Made by a program: the position numbers and the translations under genes. Positions 23,534-34,540 of a stretch of 64,000 nt of DNA are shown in pieces. The notes under the pieces are model-generated. The model saw only the letters and a list, made by a program, of their open reading frames with translations, was not told the origin of the DNA and searched no databases. This stretch comes from Prostheceraeus crozeri (Eukaryota; Platyhelminthes; Polycladida; Euryleptidae). Where the stretch lies: the NCBI GenBank assembly GCA_907163375.1, contig CAJQUW010005219.1, forward strand, positions 148,743 to 212,742. The letters are read 5' to 3'. Positions within the stretch are counted from its first letter, which is position 1; every line of letters starts with the position of its first letter.

Positions 23534-23887
23534 TTATAATAAACTAAAAACATATTTTATATAATATTTTGTTTCAAAATTGTAAATATATGGATGAAGA
23601 TTTAATTTATTTAATGTTTTTAAATCATATACTGTTAAGTTACCTTTATTAATTAACCACCATAAATTATTAAATGCTAAGAATACTCTAAAGCTTCTTA
23701 GACATAGTGGAAAATCATTTGTTTTAGTATATTTTGGTATACCGTTTTTTATTTTATAATCTTTTACAAATTGCATATATCTTTGGTGATAGTAAAATTT
23801 TACTTCTTGTTTTGGAGTAAGAGGATTTGTTGGATGTCTATACTTTTTTAAAACTTGTACATGTTCTATCTTATACTCTTCAAACAT
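23534..23887 (-). CDS. P1 hypothetical protein, 117 codons
   Basis: An uninterrupted minus-strand frame, MFEEYKIEHVQVLKKYRHP, rich in Tyr, Phe and Lys. It is convergent with ATPase 1 and divergent from the polymerase region. No family recognised. It is one of the few genes on this strand in the right half of P1. Confidence 0.5.
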   Translation of the reverse strand: MFEEYKIEHVQVLKKYRHPTNPLTPKQEVKFYYHQRYMQFVKDYKIKNGIPKYTKTNDFPLCLRSFRVFLAFNNLWWLINKGNLTVYDLKTLNKLNLHPYIYNFETKYYIKYVFSLL

Positions 23888-23994
23888 TTTTATATTTTTT
23901 ATAAAAAAAATTATTAAAAAAATTTATTAAAAAAATATTTTAGAATTTTTCTTTATAAATTAAAACATAAGTTTTTATTTAAAAAATAAAAAAA

Positions 23995-26900
23995 ATGAAA
24001 AAGGTTTATTGTGTCTTATGTAAAAAAATGTTACAAACAAAAAGAAGTTATCAATCTCATTTAAATAGTAAATTGCATTTACAAAATGTAGAACGATCCA
24101 AAGAAGAAAATATATCAAATATAAGTAATTATAGAAATTATTTAGAAACATTGCCTACTGATATGAAAATTAAAAAAATATTTGATGATTATTCACATTC
24201 GGAATATAAAAAAGTTTTTAATAATGATAACGTTAATGTAATAAATTTTAAATTTTTATTTAATGAAATTGATGAACTTGATGAAACTAAAAAAACCGAC
24301 GAAGCGGTAACAGATGTAAAATGTTTATTTGATGAGTCTGTTGAGCACAATGAAACCGATGAAACCTTTTATGATGTATTAACAAACTACTATAATATAT
24401 TTAAGAAATCTTTCAAATGTTATATGAATGTAGAAGTACTTTATACAAAAACTGGATCCGATGGAATTACTGAAGAAATAATACAAGGACATTTTGCACA
24501 GACACAAGAAATTCGTAATGTAAATGATATACAACCTATATTTGAAAAGATGTCAACACAATTAAAAGATGCTATAACTGAAGCTGAGTTACGTGAATCT
24601 GGTTGGAGATTTGTTAAAATACTATCTAAGAAAATAGTAATTGATAAATATAAAAATAATACTGGTGGTAGTTATGTTCCTTTGCCTTTCAGTTCACCAC
24701 AAATAATCAACATAAAAAATAAAGATGAACGTTGTTTTCTGTGGAGTGTTATAGCACATTTACATCCTGCACGATATCACAAAGAAAGACTAAGTAAATA
24801 TAATAAGGAAGAATATATAAAGGAATTTGATCTTTCTGATGGCTTACATGAATTTCCATATGATTATAATAAGCTAACAAAGTTTCATAAAAAGAATAAA
24901 AATTTAATAGAAGTAATTGTTTTTGAATTAAAAATAAAGTATGTTTCTATTGGTGATATTAATCCATTATACTCAGATTCAAAAGAATTTTATTTAAATA
25001 ATAAAAATTTATGTCAATTAGAAATAGTATATAATGATAGAGGAAATTACATGCATCATAATATTATTTACCAAGGAAAAATAATATGTACTGAAAAATT
25101 TGAAATTGTTAAAACACTATCACCAATAATGATTAATCATAATAATTATAAAGGATGTGGATTTCCTGATGATTATGAAATAGAATATACATCTCTATCA
25201 TCAGAATATAGACATAAGTTAGAGATGTTACCGCAACTACTGTATATAAAAAACAATAGCAACAAGAATATCAACAAGAGTTACAAATGTTACATAATCA
25301 ATATCTACAAAAATGTCAACAAGAAGAAACTATATTATTTCACAAATATATTGAAGATGAAAGGAATCTCGAAGATGAAGAATATTTAAAATTTTCATAC
25401 AACATATATAAACATTTAACTTCACAAGATAATTCTCAATTTAATGAACTAGAATGTCATCCAAAAAATCTGCAACAATATAAAGAACATTGTCAACGAA
25501 AAAATCTACAAGAATATCATATGGGTAAACATTTATTACGTAAGGAATATCATGAACAATATGAAGAACAATGTCGAAAACATTATGAAAAACAATTTCA
25601 AAAAAAATATCGAGAACAATATCAAGAACAGGTAGAAATATTACAACAGGAATATCAAGAAAAATTAAAAATATTAAAAAATGAATTAATGCAACCAGCA
25701 CAAGCAAATATACTATACTATCAAGATCATTATATATTTACAAAAACTTCAGATAATACTAATTATCCTTGTCTCAAATGTACGACTAGTTATAAAAACA
25801 AACAAGCACTAAATAATCACTTATCAAATTGTCAGCAAAATGATGCAGCTAAAAATACTTTTACTTAAGAAGAATATTAAATTTATAATAAATGGTATTA
25901 CAAAAATAAAGTACCCTTTATTATATATTGTGATTTTGAAGCATATAACGTTAACATGACAGAAAGTTCTGGTAAACATGTGCTTGAACAAAAACCATTA
26001 TGTTGGGGAATGTACATTCATTCAAATTATCCTGAATTATTTAAATCAGAATATTATCAATACTATGGTGAAGATAGTTCAGAAATGTTTACAAAGAAAG
26101 TAGAAGAATTGCAAGGTCACTTTTCACAATTGCTTAAAACAAATAAGCCAATGCTTCCATTAACGTCTGAACAAACATTACAATTTCTTAATGAAACAAA
26201 ATGTTATTACTGTGGAAAAGAATTAGGATGTGATAGAGTAAAAGATCATGATCATCTAAATGGATTATATAGAGGTGCAGCACATAATTCTTGTAGTCTT
26301 AATGCTAATAAATTTAGATATAACTTTGTCCCTTTATATTTCTATAATGGTTCTAAATATGATTTCCATTTAATAATAAAAGATTTATTTTCATCTGAAA
26401 AATTACAACAACTAAGAACAAACGTACTATGTAAATCAGTAGAAGAATATTTTTCAATGCAATTTGGTCGTATTAGAATTATAGATGCATTTAGATTTTT
26501 TACTCCTTATTCATTAGATGTGATGGGAAAAACTTTGAAACCTGAACAATGTAAAATATTAAATAAATATAATTTAAAACCTTTAAAAGGAATATTTCCG
26601 TATGAATATATAACTGGAGATTTTAATTCTGTGAATAAAATTATGAAAGAACAAAAACTTCCTCCAATAAATAAATTTAAATCAACATTAAAACAATCAC
26701 AATTATCTGAAGAAGACTATGCAGAAGCTGAAAAAAATTGGAGAGAGTTAAATTGTAGAACAATGTATGATTATACAATGAAATATCTTCAGATAGATGT
26801 ATTAATACTAGCTGATCTTTTCGAAAACTTTCGTGATATGTGTGTAGAATATTACGGAATAGATCTATGTTATGTTTATTCTACACCAGGCTTAACATGG

Positions 26901-28430
26901 TTAGCAGGATTAAAACATACTGGTGTTCAAGCCGATGGCTCTAGGACAAAGTCCGTTAAACTTAAATATTATAAAGAAAATACATATGATAAATTATTAT
27001 TTTTTGAATCTGGAATTAGAGGTGGTGTTTCATCAGTTTTAGGTAATAGATACGTTAAATGTTATAATAAAAAAGTAAATCCTGATGATTATGGTTATTT
27101 AAAAATTTTAACTCCAGAAGAAAGCGATCAGTTTATAAAATTGTTTAATCAAAATATAGAAGGACTTATATCAAATGAAGATAGTCAAGCAGCAGTTGAT
27201 GAAATCATGAGAGAAAACTATTTGTTATATTATGATTTTAATAGCTCATATTCTTCTTGTATGATACAAGAATTACCAACAGGTGAAATTGAATGGAGTA
27301 ACATTCTTGAATACGAACCTACATTAGATGGTGAAAATAATTATGGTTATATATATGAAGTTGATTTAGCATATCCTGATTATATAAAAGATCAAACAAA
27401 ATATTTTCCTTTCGATCCCGAAAACAAAATTCCTAATATAGAAGATTTTTCAGATTATCAAAAATCTATAATTCCTAAAAAATACAGACCAACAAAAAAA
27501 CTTATGTTAACACAAAGTAATAAAAGAAAGTATGTTGTTGAAGGAAGAATGCTAGATTGGTATTTAGAACATGGAATGATTCTTGTTAAAATTCACCGGA
27601 AACTAGTGTATAGAAAATCCAGGTGGTTAAAAAATTATATAGAGTTCAACATTGAAAAACGTAAAATAGCTAAAAGAAATAAAGATGATTTTGGAAACGT
27701 ATTCTTCAAATTAATGAATAATGCATTTTATGGTAAGACTTTAGAAAATGTGCGTAATGGACAAAATATTGAAATAGTTTATGATAGAGATAGGTTTCAA
27801 AATTTAACAAGGAAATCTACATATAAAAGAACTACTAGATTTAGTGATGAACTATGTGCAGTACATCTAAGACGAAATATTATAAAACATGATAAGTTTA
27901 ATTTTATTGGATTCACTATATTAGAACTAGCTAACCTATTTATGTATAGATTTATATATGATCATTTAGCACCTGCTTATGGCGAAAACTATAAATTACA
28001 CTTTACAGATACCGATTCTGTTTTCTTAGAATTAACAGTACCGTATAATTTTTCACTTGATGAAGAAATAGATAAAATAAAAGATATCATTCATCCTTCT
28101 GATTTATGTAAAGTAAAAGATGAGTTAGGAAATAAAAAGTACATAACAGAAGCTATATTTTTAAAATCTAAATGTTATTGTTATAATACAAATTCTAACA
28201 CAGATTCTAAAACATTAAAAGGAATTTCAAAGTCATCAGTGACTAATCAAATAACATCTCAAGATTATAAAAATGTATTATTTAATAATGAAATAAAAAC
28301 AGCATATAATTATAGACTTAATTCAAAGAAACATAAAATGTATTTAAAAGAGGAACATAAATTATCATTAGATCCATTTGATGATAAAAGAAAAATTTTA
28401 CCTGATAAAATAACTGCTTTACCGTTTTAA
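23995..28430 (+). pseudogene. P1 protein-primed DNA polymerase B (pPolB) region
   Basis: The N-terminal region starts with a zinc finger (YCVLCKKMLQTKRSYQSHLNSKLH) and holds the Polinton-type box KNKDERCFLWSVIAHLHP. A middle region is a Gln/Glu/Tyr-rich coiled coil ending in a second finger (CLKCTTSYKNKQALNNHLSNC). The catalytic part is open from 25956 to 28430 (824 codons). It has an HNH-like CYYCGKELGCDRVKDHDHL (residues about 83-100), exonuclease and TP-type regions, YYDFNSSYSS (about 425, motif A), LMNNAFYGKT (about 585, motif B) and FTDTDSV (about 682, motif C). It copies the element's DNA from a protein primer. Broken overall, two or three times. Confidence 0.9.
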
Positions 28431-28439
28431 TTTTCCAAT

Positions 28440-28574
28440 TTCTAAAATAGTTAAATTTAATAAAATGTAAAATAATATAAAAACATAATATAAAAACATA
28501 ATATAAAAATATGATATAAAAATATGATATAAAAATATAATATAAAAATATAATATAAAAATATAATATAAAAA
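28440..28574. repeat. P1 AT-rich 12-15 bp tandem repeat
   Basis: Nine or so copies of AAAAATATAATAT-type units lie directly before the next start codon. Probably a simple expansion in the promoter region. Confidence 0.7.
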
Positions 28575-29384
28575 ATGGATAAAATTAGAGCTGATAATTT
28601 TAAAAGAATTAAACAATTAGACGAATTAATAAAACAAAGAAATATTATGAAAGAAAATCATCTTCAGCATAGAATGAAAAAAGCTGGTATACAATCTAAT
28701 ATGTTTGATCAATTAAAATTAACTGAAGAAGTAAAAACTGATTATGAAAAAACTGTCGAACCATTTAAAACTCTTGAAAAACAAATTAATGAAAAACATG
28801 TTGATATAGCGGATCCAGTACTTAAAACACTATTAGATGATTATGGTTTCTTAGAAGCAAACATAGATAAAAAATTACCAAAATCTATGTTATTCGAACA
28901 TTCTACTTTCTTTTTAGATAAAAAATTATTTGCAAGACTTTATCTTGGTGGAAAATAAATATTTCCACAACCTTTACGGGGGTTAATTTTTACGCCAGAT
29001 AAATCACCTATTAGTTTAGATAGAAATTTTGTTGATCTTTTAGGAGGAGCAGATTTAAAAAATTGTGCTGTAGAAGATCTTATAAAATATAAAGCTATGT
29101 TAGATAGAGTTGGCGTAGTAAAATCTCTTAGGCGTTATAAGGACTTAGAAAGATTAGTTTCATCGGGAGTTAAAGTAGGAATGGGTTTTAAAACAGAAAC
29201 AACTGTATTTTTGCCAGATGATCCACAAGAATTACTAAATAGATTAAATATTTTAATATCGGCAATAAAAGAAGGACATAATTCTAGTTTCAATGAAATT
29301 CATGCTATATTGAAAATACTGTTAGAAAAGAAGATTCTAAATGAAGAGGATTATAAAAGTATAGCTAAAATATGTTGTTTCTAA
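28575..29384 (+). pseudogene. P1 hypothetical virion-type protein
   Basis: It starts MDKIRADNFKRIKQLDELI with a coiled coil (residues 1-75). Further parts include GVVKSLRRYKDLERLVSSG and a helical C-terminus ending IAKICCF. It sits between polymerase and penton on the same strand. The family is not recognised; a structural or DNA-binding role is possible. Broken once. Confidence 0.5.
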
Positions 29385-29475
29385 TTTTCATCTATGATTT
29401 TATTTATTATTTTTATCGATGATTTTTATCTACGATTTTTATCTATAATTTTTATTTAAATTTTTTAGTTAAAAA

Positions 29476-30279
29476 ATGTCTTCGAGAGAATTATCTTCAG
29501 TAGATTTTGACAAAATTAATAATCAGTTAGAAAATTTAATAGAGATTTTGGGTTCATCAAAATTTAGTAAGATGTTAAAAATTATAACAACTACTTCATC
29601 ACACACTTGTAATTTAGAACCCATTCTACATTTGGAACAAAATAAAAATTATCAAATTGCATTGACTAGTTTCTCCACATTTAACACTATTCAAAACGTT
29701 ATCACAGATGTGAATGATCAATTTAGATATTCTACTGATAAAGGCAAAACGTGGAAAGTACTAACTTTTCTTCCTGGTTCTTACGAAGTTGAATCAATAT
29801 CAAATGAAATTAAGAGACATTTAGGTATACCATTTAAAGATAAGAAACAATTACATTTTGCAGTTGAACCGGCAGTTAATAAATTTTCTCTTACTTTAGA
29901 CGAAAATCATCAAGTTGATTTTAATCATGATAGCTCATTGTCAAAACTATTAGGATTTAATAAACAAACCTATAATCAAGGTTATCATTTAGGTGAGAAG
30001 ATTCCAAAAATAACTGAAATAAATTCAATTGTTGTACATTGTGACATTATTGAAGGAGGATATATAAATGGTAAATTATCAAATTTAATATTCAGTTTTC
30101 CAGCTTTTACTGTACCCATTGGTTATAGACTAAATGTAATTCCACAAACATTAATATATTTCCCTATTACAAGAAAAACTATTAACAACATTAACATTAG
30201 AATCACTGATGAAAAAGGACAAGAAATAAATTTTGGAGGTGAAGAGATTATGATAGATCTTTTGGTTCGGGAGGTATAA
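29476..30279 (+). CDS. P1 penton / minor capsid protein
   Basis: An uninterrupted frame of 267 codons. An N-terminal coiled region is followed by LHLEQNKNYQIALTSFSTFNT, LLGFNKQTYNQGYH, VVHCDIIEGGYING and a C-terminal GGEEIMIDLLVREV. This order matches the single-jelly-roll penton (minor capsid) protein of Polintons and adintoviruses. It looks whole. Confidence 0.75.
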   Translation: MSSRELSSVDFDKINNQLENLIEILGSSKFSKMLKIITTTSSHTCNLEPILHLEQNKNYQIALTSFSTFNTIQNVITDVNDQFRYSTDKGKTWKVLTFLPGSYEVESISNEIKRHLGIPFKDKKQLHFAVEPAVNKFSLTLDENHQVDFNHDSSLSKLLGFNKQTYNQGYHLGEKIPKITEINSIVVHCDIIEGGYINGKLSNLIFSFPAFTVPIGYRLNVIPQTLIYFPITRKTINNINIRITDEKGQEINFGGEEIMIDLLVREV

Positions 30280-30439
30280 ACTCCCACGCGAAGCTAGAGA
30301 AGTTTAATTTTCTTCTTCTTCTTCTTCTTCTTCTTATTATTATTCTTCTTTAAAAACAAAAAATAAAAAAAAATAAAAATAAAAATTTTTTATGAAAAAA
30401 TGAAAAAGTACTACCATTAAATAAAAAAAACTTAAATTT
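30280..30439. repeat. P1 simple-repeat spacer
   Basis: A TTC run at 30312-30335 is followed by AAAAATAAAAA-type runs. No gene. Confidence 0.7.
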
Positions 30440-31162
30440 AATCATCATCCAAATTTATCTAATAAAGTTTTAGCAGTTATCTGTGGAAGATCAGGTTGTG
30501 GAAAAACGCATCTATTATTTAAAATTTTAACGACTCCAAATTTTTTGGATTATAACAATCTTATAATTTATACAACAACAGCAGAACAACCCGTCTATCA
30601 ATTTTTAAAATATGGTTTTGAAAATAATCTTACAAAAACAGCAATTGCTTCCCTATTCAAAGAATTTGAAAAATCTGAATATGAAGAAGAAATAAGTTTG
30701 TGGTGTGAAGAAGCAGCAAAAAATGATCAGTTAGTAGAATCTAATAAAAATAAACACATAAAGATACAATTAATAGATGATAGTGGTAATATGCAAGATC
30801 CTAGTAAACTAGATAAAACAATGAAACATTGTGTAATTTTTGATGATTTCGTTAATGATAGAAATCAGTCAGTTCAGAGAAATTATTTCACAAGAGGTAG
30901 ACATAATAACTGTAGTGTATTTTATTTAACACAAAGTATGTATTCATTAGACGGAAGTGTTATTAGAAAGAATGCAAATACATTTATAATATTTGAAATA
31001 AATGCAAGAAACTTAAGTGATTTGTTAAGAGATTTATGTATAAGAGATAAAGATGAATTTAAACAATCGTGTAATAAGGCTTGGTCAAAAGATTATGGCT
31101 TCATTACAATTAATATTGATAAAAAAATTCATGATAGAGTTATCGAAGATTTATTTACCTAG
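30440..31162 (+). pseudogene. P1 packaging ATPase 2 (A32/FtsK-HerA type)
   Basis: The P-loop CGRSGCGKTHLLFK lies near 30479-30520. The Walker B box CVIFDDF, YFTRGRHNNCSVFYLTQS and NTFIIFEINARN follow in the order known for Polinton and poxvirus A32-like packaging ATPases. It is the better match to that family of the two ATPases in P1. Broken about once, near its start. Confidence 0.8.
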
Positions 31163-31233
31163 TGATAAAAATATACAAATATAGTATTATATTATTTTTT
31201 TGTTTTTATTATCAGCTTTAATTTTATCCATTT

Positions 31234-32046
31234 TTAAAATATAATATTTGAATTTTGTGGTAACATTGGAATTATTTCTTTGTTGTCTAACATCTTTTCG
31301 TTGAAAGTTTTCTCTTCTAAAGATTTGTTTAATAAAGTTTTGTCTAATAAAGTTTTTAGCTCTTCTAAAAAAATTTTATCATTTTCTTCATTAGAAATTT
31401 TACCATCACCAGAAATTTTGCCATCCTGTTTATTCTTATCATCAACTTTTTTGGTCTTTAAATGAAATGATATTTGATTTACTTCATTAGCTATTTGATC
31501 AAATTTTTCAATCTCATCTAACGTAATAACATTATCATCACATACTCTTTGAAAGTAGTAATGCAATTTGTCATAGACTTCTTTAATATGTAAATGCTTA
31601 GTTTTTAATGATTTTCGTTTCTCAGTTATTAAAGATTTATCTAACATTGTAACAAGTGAAGTTGCAAAAACACCCGTACCTGTTAAAGCAGTAGCAACTA
31701 CTGGAATTATTAAAACACCTGAAGATATAACAATTGTTAAAGCACCTAAATTTATTGTTAAGAATATGCCAATTCCTTGTGTTACATTCTTAACTTTACT
31801 CCATCTCTTTCTTAATTTTTTATAATTCTCTAATCTTAATAATAATTGAGATTCCTTATCTTTCATATAGCGTACTCTATCTTTGTGTTTTTCTTTGTTC
31901 ATCTTTTCGATGTTCATTTTTTCAATGTCCATTAAAGTAGAACTACGTTCATATGATAACGAAGGATATAGTCTTGTGGTTTCTTCCATTTCTGAAGTTC
32001 CTTCCACTTTTGTTTCATCATTTCTGAGGTTCCTTCCACTTTTGTT
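31234..32046 (-). CDS. P1 two-segment membrane protein
   Basis: It starts inside the right terminal repeat and runs inward. An acidic N-terminus precedes a basic coiled region (KESQLLLRLENYKKLRKRW). Two hydrophobic segments follow (GIFLTINLGALTIVISSGVL and a PVVATALTG to FATSLV stretch, about residues 80-120), and then a long charged tail that includes LDEIEKFDQIANEV. A membrane protein of this form is recurrent in such elements, but its role is not known to me. A fragment of the same gene lies at 53341-53432 in P2. The start region is disturbed by repeat changes. Confidence 0.6.
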   Translation of the reverse strand, partial: NKSGRNLRNDETKVEGTSEMEETTRLYPSLSYERSSTLMDIEKMNIEKMNKEKHKDRVRYMKDKESQLLLRLENYKKLRKRWSKVKNVTQGIGIFLTINLGALTIVISSGVLIIPVVATALTGTGVFATSLVTMLDKSLITEKRKSLKTKHLHIKEVYDKLHYYFQRVCDDNVITLDEIEKFDQIANEVNQISFHLKTKKVDDKNKQDGKISGDGKISNEENDKIFLEELKTLLDKTLLNKSLEEKTFNEKMLDNKEIIPMLPQNSNIIF

Positions 32047-32555
32047 TTATCCATTTTTTTAAGAAATATTTTGAGTACAATCTTCTGATTTTTATACTTA
32101 AAATTATTTTTATTTATAAAACTCCTTTCAGTGTATGAACTATTTCCTATACTCATTCTCAGTGTATGAAAAAAACCCAACGAACTTAAAACTTTTTTCG
32201 ATTTTATCATTTTATTTTTTATTTTCATAAAACTCTTTTCAGTGTATGAACTATTTCCTATACTCATTCTCAGTGTATGAAAAAAACCCAACGAACTTAA
32301 AACTTTTTTTCGATTTTATCATTTTATTTTTTATTTTTATAAAACTCTTTTCAGTGTATGAACTATTTCCTATGCTTATTCTGGAGGTATATTTTTAAAT
32401 ATTTTTTTTAAAATGGTACTTTTTAAATGGTCTAAATTTATGAATTTAGGTCTTAAAAACCTGAAATAATGACATAAATTGATAAATTTAGTCGTTTTTA
32501 AAGATACTATTTTTTTGAATTTTATGTGTCCTGGAACGGTCTATATACCATTACT
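31955..32555 (-). repeat. P1 right terminal inverted repeat
   Basis: About 601 bp, the inverted partner of 13381-13983. It contains two to three tandem copies of a unit of roughly 105 bp with CAGTGTATGAACTATTTCC. The number of internal units differs between the two ends, so unit copy number has changed since insertion or differed at insertion. Confidence 0.9.
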
Positions 32556-32749
32556 GTTGTTTTCTTCGGTGCACCTGATCGTGGACAGTCACTAAAGGAT
32601 TTCTCTTCGCGATACTTCACAATGGCTTGATGTACAGTAGTCTTTGATATATTGAATGTGTTCGCAATATAACGTTCACTACGACCATTTTCATGGTAGG
32701 TGACCATCTGCGCTCTCACAGTTAGCTTCATGCTCTTTGCTTTGCCCAT
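32556..32749 (-). pseudogene. Tc1 transposase, N-terminal HTH part
   Basis: It starts at the ATG ending at 32749 (MGKAKSMKLT). It holds the first Tc1 helix-turn-helix (YIANTFNISKTTVHQAIVKY) and the linker SGAPKKTT, where the sequence passes into the Polinton end. The catalytic part continues on the other side of the Polinton. Upstream, 32750-32956 is the Tc1 leader and terminal repeat. Confidence 0.9.
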
Positions 32750-32957
32750 TCTCGGATTGTGACAGCTTATCGGTAAGTATTTGTATTTATCCTTTGGAAT
32801 GTCTTACAACCAGGACAGTGGGCGACTAAACAAGGTTGTGACGTGTAGCTAACTGTGAGAAGAATAATGAGTGTCACTAAAGCTTCAATGACTCAAAAAA
32901 CAAAAGTATAGAGCAGTAACAAAAGTCGATAAGTGGTCTTAAATCAATGGCCATGTA

Positions 32958-33300
32958 GATAATAATTCATGAACAAAGCTGCTCAGGTCGCTGTGCCGAA
33001 TCAATATCAAACGAACAATAGACGTTCGACTTTAGTTACCTGTGATCAGACCGTGAGGACATATTTTCTGTACATGTTTCTCACTGAAGTCCTTTCTGAC
33101 TACCGATATGAATCAAATTGCATGAAAACAAAATAAATCTTACTATGAGCTACATAAACAGATTGCACTGTGAAACAGCTTTAAAAATATTTTTGTCTAC
33201 ATGTAAAGGGAAGGAGCATCATACTTGATAGATAATACGAACATCTCACAGACAATCGAGTCATAAATGTCAAGTTATCTACAGGAAGCAATACAAATCT
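32958..33300. other. No gene seen
   Basis: Sequence between the Tc1 end and the LINE relic. No coding signal or repeat noticed. Confidence 0.5.
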
Positions 33301-34540
33301 AGGACAAAAATCTCATGTGAAGGACCTACTGGAAATGCGCATATTTGTGAACATTCGGAATTAAATTGGAAAAAATTTCCGATAACGAAAATTCTAGTTT
33401 TGGATAACCCCTGTATCCCTGCACTGATATGACTGTGCTTTTGAGCATAGCCAAGCCTATCTTTCTTCGAATACGATCTAGCATAAGCATGTCTTTCTTG
33501 GTGCTTGCTTGCAATGAGGTGTGCAAGACGCTTATGGAATATTCTTGTTTGGGGTCTGAATACACCTGTCGTTGCGTAAATAAGTGGAATGAGTGTACTT
33601 TTCTCGACATTCAGGATTCGATCTTTATACTTCTTCCTCTATTCTGTGTCATGTTTTGTAGCACTATTTGATTCAAAGTTTCATTTTCGTATGTTAGTGA
33701 ATGAGGATTCGTTCGCTATTCGCACATCAAAACATGTTTATGTCATATTCCCCCATGCACCTCTGGCTGATATCTGAAAGATCTTGCTATGACATCATGA
33801 TTTCCAGTTTCGACAAAAGTGTCATTTTCCACTGGTATAGGGCATGGCTCAGCTTGCACATCTCTACATACGTTGCCTATTAGCTCGATTTGAGCATCAT
33901 GTACGATATTATGGCGTAAAGGCGTAAAGAGATGAAACCTCCCTTTTTTTGCAATTTAAAATGTGATTCAGGTCATTTTGTGCTCCACATATACATGTCG
34001 GTGAGATATAGGAAATTGGCTAATTGGAGCGCATTCTGATTGCATCAATGATCTCGACCTTGTTCAAAAAATATCCAAGGTGCTTGTCGGCAAAGCTGAA
34101 AGCCAGCAATTTGCACTTTTCCTTTTTGTTTATGAAACATAATGCTTTCTTAGTGTTGTCAGTCGAAATAGAGATTATCTGGTATACTTCTTCCATTAAA
34201 TGTTTTTTTATTTTTTTTTGTCATTCTTTTGATTAGTTAAACCATTTTTGTGCTTTCAATATCGTGGAGTCAATCATTTGCTTTGTTCGCGTATAATCTT
34301 TGTGAGAAATTCAATTTTGGCTTATGATGCCTCAAACTCTCTTTGCAGACATGACTGCACCTATTCGTCAGTCCTAATCTCTAAATGGAAGTGCCAGTAT
34401 CCTCCTGTCCGCATCAGTAATATGACGGCCTATAACTGAAGGAATGAAACGATCCCTCACAACTTTCTTCCAATTTCTCGTAGTTTTCTGACGTTGTTGG
34501 TGTTGTCCTCTGTACAATAGACCAACGATGACACAAGCCT
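33300..34540 (-). pseudogene. Relic of a LINE with restriction-like endonuclease, C-terminal part
   Basis: Read right to left, weak but ordered matches appear: RFIPSVIGRHITDADRRILALPF, then a CxCG zinc motif CICGAQNDLNHILNC, then LRHNIVHDAQIELIGNVCRDVQAEP, then the TTGVFRPQTRIFHKRLAHLIA-type tail. This order (palm end, zinc knuckle, HN..RD box, endonuclease-like region) is that of a reverse transcriptase family common in invertebrates, similar in plan to the LINE at 50.5-52.6 kb but from another lineage. It has many stops and shifts and is old. Its upstream side stops exactly at a TTAA (34541). Confidence 0.55.

Larger units (their letters stand above)
13381..32555. mobile_element. Polinton/Maverick (adintovirus-like) element P1, 19.2 kb
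   Basis: A fossil virus-like element complete from end to end. It has terminal inverted repeats of about 600 bp beginning with AGTAATGGTATATAGACCG and a perfect 6-bp target duplication, GTTGTT, both hallmarks of Polintons. It carries the family's core set: protein-primed polymerase B, retrovirus-like integrase, adenain-like protease, packaging ATPase, double-jelly-roll capsid and penton. It is very AT-rich compared with its surroundings. The gene set is complete in outline but broken, with about ten to twelve interruptions overall. Both terminal repeats are still close to identical, which suggests a moderate age, younger than the Tc1 it sits in. Confidence 0.95.
12460..32957 (-). mobile_element. 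Tc1-like transposon split by a Polinton
   Basis: The left end starts at 12462 with CAGTGGTGGCCATAAATG after a TA dinucleotide. The right end near 32933-32956 is a diverged inverted copy (GTGGTCTTA...GGCCAT). The Tc1 body is in two pieces, 12462-13380 and 32556-32956. Between them sits a 19.2 kb Polinton that inserted inside the transposase gene, with GTTGTT duplicated on each side (13375-13380 and 32556-32561). The Tc1 copy is therefore older than the Polinton insertion. Confidence 0.9.
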
